In this document: one piece after another, positions 7,066-9,658 of the stretch
Layout: each line of letters starts with the position of its first letter
How positions within the stretch are numbered: position 1 is the stretch's first letter
Source: an uncultured Lachnospiraceae bacterium
Lineage (GTDB): Bacteria > Bacillota > Clostridia > Lachnospirales > Lachnospiraceae
NCBI GenBank assembly: GCA_905209865.1
Contig: CAJLUP010000066.1
Coordinates: forward strand, 1 to 9,658
Direction of reading: 5' to 3'
DNA: 9,658 nt
Notes under the pieces: model-generated
The model's input: only the letters and a program-made list of their open reading frames with translations
Database searches by the model: none
Told to the model about the DNA's origin: nothing
Position numbers and translations under genes: made by a program

Positions 7066-7071
7066 CTCCTT
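7066..7071 (-). promoter_or_regulatory. Ribosome binding site deciding the ogg start
   Basis: AAGGAG on the minus strand, 11 bases upstream of the ATG at 7054 and just past the TAA of the CcdA-TlpA gene. The alternative in-frame ATG at 7105 lies within the upstream coding sequence. Confidence 0.65.
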
Positions 7072-7073
7072 TT

Positions 7074-8402
7074 TTACGGCACTTTTCCTTCCAATGTCTG
7101 ATCAATGATACTTCTCATAATATCTTCCGTAAGCTGTCCGGTCACATATCCATAAAGATTTCCGTCACGATCGATCATATATGTTGTCGGGAAAGCCGAA
7201 ATACCGTACCACTCAAACATTTCGCCTGTTTCATCCATCAGCACCGGATATGTATATCCGTTCTCCTTCATAAAGTCCGTAATCTCCGAAACAGTTCCCT
7301 CCTGTCCGACTCCCGGACCTGCAACTCCAAGGATCACAACTTCTGCTTCCTCGCCCTTCTGTGCATATTCTTCATAAAGTTTTTGGATTTCCGGCATCTC
7401 ATTCCGACATGGACCACACCATGTCGCCCAGAAATTCAAAAAGACAACTTTCCCTTTATAATCATCCAGATTATGTGTGTTTCCATACTGATCTTTCAAT
7501 CCTGTCATATATGCGCGGACTTTTTCTCCATCCTGTTCTTCTGTCTGTTCTTCTGTCCCTTCTTCTGAAGATTCAGCCGACTCTTCTCCAGCGGCTGTAC
7601 TGCCTGCCCCATCTTTGTCAACAGATGAATCTTCCTTCTCACTGTCCTGCGCGGTCTGCTGTCCGATCGAAGACAAGTATCCGGTAATATCATTCATTTT
7701 TCCGGTAAACATCAGCAGTCCCATGAGCACCATGAGCACTCCTCCAACCTTCACCGTATAACGAACAACTTTCATATGTTTTTTAAAGAAATTTAAAAGC
7801 TGTGCGGTAAAGATCCCTGCCAAAAGAAACGGCAGGACAAATCCAAGTGTATAAACTCCGATCAAAAGAAAGCCTTTCGCACCTGACTCTGCACTTCCTG
7901 CCATAAGAAGAACGCTTGTCAGCGCCGGACCCACACAGGGCGTCCACGCAAAACTAAATGTGAATCCCATGATCAAAGCCGTAATCGGCGACATTGTCAT
8001 TTTATCAAGATGAAGCGGAAGCCTGTGTTCTGATCCGAGCACTTTGGAGCTTCCAAAAACTCCGAGCTGATATAACCCGAACAAAACGACTAATATTCCT
8101 CCGATCCTTGCAAACAGCATTCTCTGTTCATGGAAGAAACTTCCGGCAGCCGATGCGCCCAACCCGAGGATGAAAAATGCTCCTCCGATCCCTGCTACGA
8201 AAAAAAGTACTCTTAAAAATAATTTAATCCTATTTCCCTTCATTCCGCTGTCCTGCCCGCTTCCAAGCGCCGTATTCAAACCGCCTGACAAGTACCCCAG
8301 ATAAAGCGGTACAAGGGGCAATACACAAGGAGAAAAAAAGCTTAGTAATCCTTGTACAAAAACTGTAACTGCGGAAATTCCGGTCTCAATCGAAAATCCC
8401 AT
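7074..8402 (-). CDS. CcdA-TlpA fusion: membrane thiol electron transporter with C-terminal thioredoxin-like domain
   Basis: Fused thiol-disulfide relay of 442 aa. Residues about 10-235 form a CcdA/DsbD-type membrane domain with about six hydrophobic segments and one cysteine in each half: Cys26 in FFSPCVLPLVPLYLGY and Cys156 in FAWTPCVGPA. This pair passes electrons from cytoplasmic thioredoxin outward. An acidic linker rich in Ser, Glu and Ala (about 248-294) follows. Residues about 295-442 are a TlpA/ResA-like thioredoxin domain with NFWATWCGPC (Cys329, Cys332) and the cis-proline segment AFPTTYMID (Pro405). With six membrane spans the C-domain should be outside the membrane, where CcdA could reduce it directly. 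No Cys-rich substrate or cytochrome gene is adjacent. GGAG lies 8 bases before the ATG. It is the first gene of the operon with ogg (19-bp gap) and the iron ADH. The extracellular substrate is unknown; cytochrome c maturation is unlikely in a clostridium (inference). Confidence 0.93.
   Translation of the reverse strand: MGFSIETGISAVTVFVQGLLSFFSPCVLPLVPLYLGYLSGGLNTALGSGQDSGMKGNRIKLFLRVLFFVAGIGGAFFILGLGASAAGSFFHEQRMLFARIGGILVVLFGLYQLGVFGSSKVLGSEHRLPLHLDKMTMSPITALIMGFTFSFAWTPCVGPALTSVLLMAGSAESGAKGFLLIGVYTLGFVLPFLLAGIFTAQLLNFFKKHMKVVRYTVKVGGVLMVLMGLLMFTGKMNDITGYLSSIGQQTAQDSEKEDSSVDKDGAGSTAAGEESAESSEEGTEEQTEEQDGEKVRAYMTGLKDQYGNTHNLDDYKGKVVFLNFWATWCGPCRNEMPEIQKLYEEYAQKGEEAEVVILGVAGPGVGQEGTVSEITDFMKENGYTYPVLMDETGEMFEWYGISAFPTTYMIDRDGNLYGYVTGQLTEDIMRSIIDQTLEGKVP
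7534..7557. repeat. 12-bp tandem repeat in the acidic linker of CcdA-TlpA
   Basis: Two perfect copies of TGTTCTTCTGTC (7534-7545 and 7546-7557), encoding a repeated Thr-Glu-Glu-Gln in the linker between membrane and thioredoxin domains. The unit is a multiple of three, so copy-number change would alter linker length without a frameshift. Confidence 0.8.
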
Positions 8403-8471
8403 ATCCTACTCTCCGTTCTTTTTCTTTTTTGTTTTTTTGTTATCTGTGTTTCTTACTTTTTGCTTTCTTTT

Positions 8472-8500
8472 CTTATAACATATTTTTTACGCTTTGGACA
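8472..8500 (-). promoter_or_regulatory. Candidate extended -10 promoter of the ccdA-tlpA/ogg/adh operon
   Basis: Minus strand TGT-TATAAG (TG at 8479-8480, -10 at 8472-8477, 5/6 to TATAAT) is an extended -10. A weak -35 TGTCCA (8495-8500, 3/6) sits at 17 bp. The predicted start is near 8465, leaving a leader of about 62 nt that is almost free of U and very A-rich before GGAG and the ATG at 8402. By-eye assignment. Confidence 0.5.
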
Positions 8501-8513
8501 GTGATATTATCAC
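8501..8513. promoter_or_regulatory. Perfect 13-bp palindrome next to the -35 box, candidate operator
   Basis: GTGATA-T-TATCAC, perfect 6-bp arms, immediately upstream of the -35 element of the redox/repair operon and just downstream of the gatZ terminator. Size and symmetry fit a small dimeric regulator. It does not clearly match the Rex, PerR, Fur or CcpA consensus as I know them. Its ligand is unknown. Confidence 0.45.
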
Positions 8514-8517
8514 CAAC

Positions 8518-8569
8518 AAAAAAGCGTCCGTGAACAATGACTTTTTACAAGTCTTGTCCGCGAACGCTT
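8518..8569 (-). terminator. Intrinsic terminator of the GatZ-type gene
   Basis: Long hairpin: arms 8522-8543 and 8549-8569 with a 5-nt loop. In the minus-strand transcript it reads AAGCGUUCGCGGACAAGACUU, loop, then the complementary arm, with two G-U pairs, one C-A mismatch and one bulged base, followed by UUUUUU. The mismatches become G-U pairs only on the minus strand, supporting that direction. It lies 96 bp after the gatZ stop; 8570-8664 holds only a short CAGTT-ATTG-AACTG hairpin (8586-8599). Confidence 0.85.
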
Positions 8570-8664
8570 CCTAATTCAGCTTAAACAGTTATTGAACTGC
8601 CTGCATTCTGTATCTATACTGCTATACCACAGATCTGCATAACCCGAAATTTATGAATTTCCTC

Positions 8665-9658
8665 TTAGAGAAGTTCATTCTGATGTGTTCCGTACAGATA
8701 TTCATCAATCGTATTAATAATGCGATCCTCGATCAATTCTACCGGATCGTTCTTCAAATATCCTTCACGTACTTTCGTATACTGGATCGGCATGAACTGG
8801 CTGAGCAGATTCAGCGGAATTCCAAGTGTGCGAAGGTTCGTAAGCAAACGGTCTGCAGCAGCTTCTACAGCCGGTGTCGGCATATAATATCTGCAGCGGT
8901 CTGAGAAAGAATATTTTCTCTTCAGACGAATCTCAAGTTCTGTTCCCTGATAATGTTTCTTCCAGTTTTTGTCATTTTTAAGCATCTCAGCATCAAGAAC
9001 TTCTGCGAACTTACTCGGCTCTGTATCTGTTCCGTAGATCAGTTCTTTCTCGATATTTTCCAAAGCAAACATCGCTTCACGCATAGCAAATGTAAGTCCC
9101 GGACCTACTTTCAAAATGCCGACGCCATCTTCTACAAGCTCACGCAATTTGATCTTTGTCTGATAGTCTGTAGAATGTCCTTCAAATACAAGTGTCGGAA
9201 AATCTTTGATCGCAGCCATAAGATCTTTTGCTTTCTCGCGGTCATACTCTGTACATCCGCTGTCTTTCTCTTCTACGCCCGGCTGAACAACAACTCCGAT
9301 TACACGCTCCCATACGTCTTTATCAAGACCTTCTTCTGCAAAAGCTTTCTCGAATGCTGCAACTGTATTCTTAAAATCTTCTACTTTCGTTACCTGAACT
9401 CCGTTATCTTCTGCTCCGACAGCTCCGCCCGGGATCGGCACTTCACTTCCGATTACATATACCGGCGGGATTGCTTCCGGATCACGCGCCAGCAGTTCCT
9501 TGTACGTCTCTTCTGCAACTTTTGCAAGATGAGCGCCGCGTCCTGCGATAATCTCATCTGACAGACGAACATCTTCCGGATCGCTGTTCACCTTCATACT
9601 TGTATCAATATGGATCTTTGTAAATCCGGCTCTTACATAATCATGTACGAGTGTTTTG
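8665..9658 (-). CDS. gatZ: Class II D-tagatose-bisphosphate aldolase, non-catalytic subunit (GatZ/KbaZ family), partial
   Basis: GatZ/KbaZ proteins are TIM-barrel subunits that stabilise and activate the class II aldolase GatY/KbaY, which splits tagatose-1,6-bisphosphate into DHAP and glyceraldehyde-3-phosphate. About 330 residues are visible; the family is about 420 aa, so roughly 90-100 N-terminal residues lie beyond the right edge. Visible motifs, numbered from the internal Met at 9597: AGFTKIHIDTSM just before it, YVIGSEVPIPGG (47-58), VFEGHSTDYQT (137-147), ILKVGPGLTFAMREA (161-175), HYQGTELEIRLKRKYSFSDR (215-234), LLSQFMPIQYTKVREG (264-279). The reading frame continues open through 9597 to the edge, so that Met is internal. 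A terminator follows, so no catalytic aldolase gene lies directly downstream; a partner could lie upstream outside the window. gatZ versus kbaZ cannot be told from this fragment. Confidence 0.92.
   Translation of the reverse strand, partial: KTLVHDYVRAGFTKIHIDTSMKVNSDPEDVRLSDEIIAGRGAHLAKVAEETYKELLARDPEAIPPVYVIGSEVPIPGGAVGAEDNGVQVTKVEDFKNTVAAFEKAFAEEGLDKDVWERVIGVVVQPGVEEKDSGCTEYDREKAKDLMAAIKDFPTLVFEGHSTDYQTKIKLRELVEDGVGILKVGPGLTFAMREAMFALENIEKELIYGTDTEPSKFAEVLDAEMLKNDKNWKKHYQGTELEIRLKRKYSFSDRCRYYMPTPAVEAAADRLLTNLRTLGIPLNLLSQFMPIQYTKVREGYLKNDPVELIEDRIINTIDEYLYGTHQNELL

Noticed and set aside
7023..7568. Plus-strand open frame of 181 codons
   Set aside because: Antisense to ogg and CcdA-TlpA; its hydrophobic stretches mirror the acidic linker and neighbouring codons rather than a real membrane protein.
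8953..9561. Plus-strand open frame of 202 codons
   Set aside because: Antisense to the clearly identified GatZ-type gene. Its Phe/Cys/Ile-rich composition is typical of a shadow frame.
9595..9597. ATG at 9597 as the start of the GatZ-type protein
   Set aside because: The frame stays open to the window edge and the preceding residues (AGFTKIHIDTS) are conserved in the family, so this Met is internal.

Overview
The window looks like chromosomal DNA of a low-to-moderate-GC anaerobic Firmicute, most like Lachnospiraceae or a related Clostridia. The reasons are the A/T-rich intergenic DNA, strong AGGAGG-type ribosome binding sites, a butanol-dehydrogenase-type iron ADH, an OGG1-type glycosylase of the kind known from clostridia, and a PRD-regulated PTS. 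The organism is inferred from gene content; no rRNA or other taxonomic marker is present. Every convincing gene is on the minus strand, so the window is read from right to left.

Right edge (9658-8518): the C-terminal four-fifths of a GatZ/KbaZ-type tagatose-bisphosphate aldolase non-catalytic subunit, cut by the window edge and closed by a strong intrinsic terminator. Middle (8513-4995): a tightly spaced three-gene operon. It starts at an extended -10 promoter flanked by a perfect 13-bp palindrome and encodes a CcdA-TlpA fusion (membrane thiol relay plus extracytoplasmic thioredoxin domain), an OGG1-type 8-oxoguanine DNA glycosylase and a YqhD/butanol-dehydrogenase-like iron alcohol dehydrogenase. 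Together these suggest handling of oxidative damage to protein thiols, DNA guanines and reactive aldehydes; that reading is inference. Next (4994-3536): proA, with its own candidate promoter and a clean terminator. No proB lies beside it within the window.

Left part (3357-1): a sugar PTS operon. A 19-bp inverted repeat and a sigma-A-like promoter precede a multidomain PRD/EIIB/EIIA transcriptional activator, followed without gaps by EIIA, EIIB and an UlaA/SgaT-family EIIC that runs off the window. The regulator would sense phosphorylation state and activate the operon, and EIIA-EIIB-EIIC would import and phosphorylate an ascorbate-like or other sugar acid/polyol. The true substrate cannot be told from this window.

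Two starts differ from the longest open frames. The regulator most likely starts at 3250 and the glycosylase at 7054. I see no tRNA, rRNA, CRISPR array, insertion sequence or phage gene. I found no clear evidence of a wholly new system; the most interesting items are the redox/repair operon with its palindrome, and the PRD1 histidine losses in the PTS regulator.
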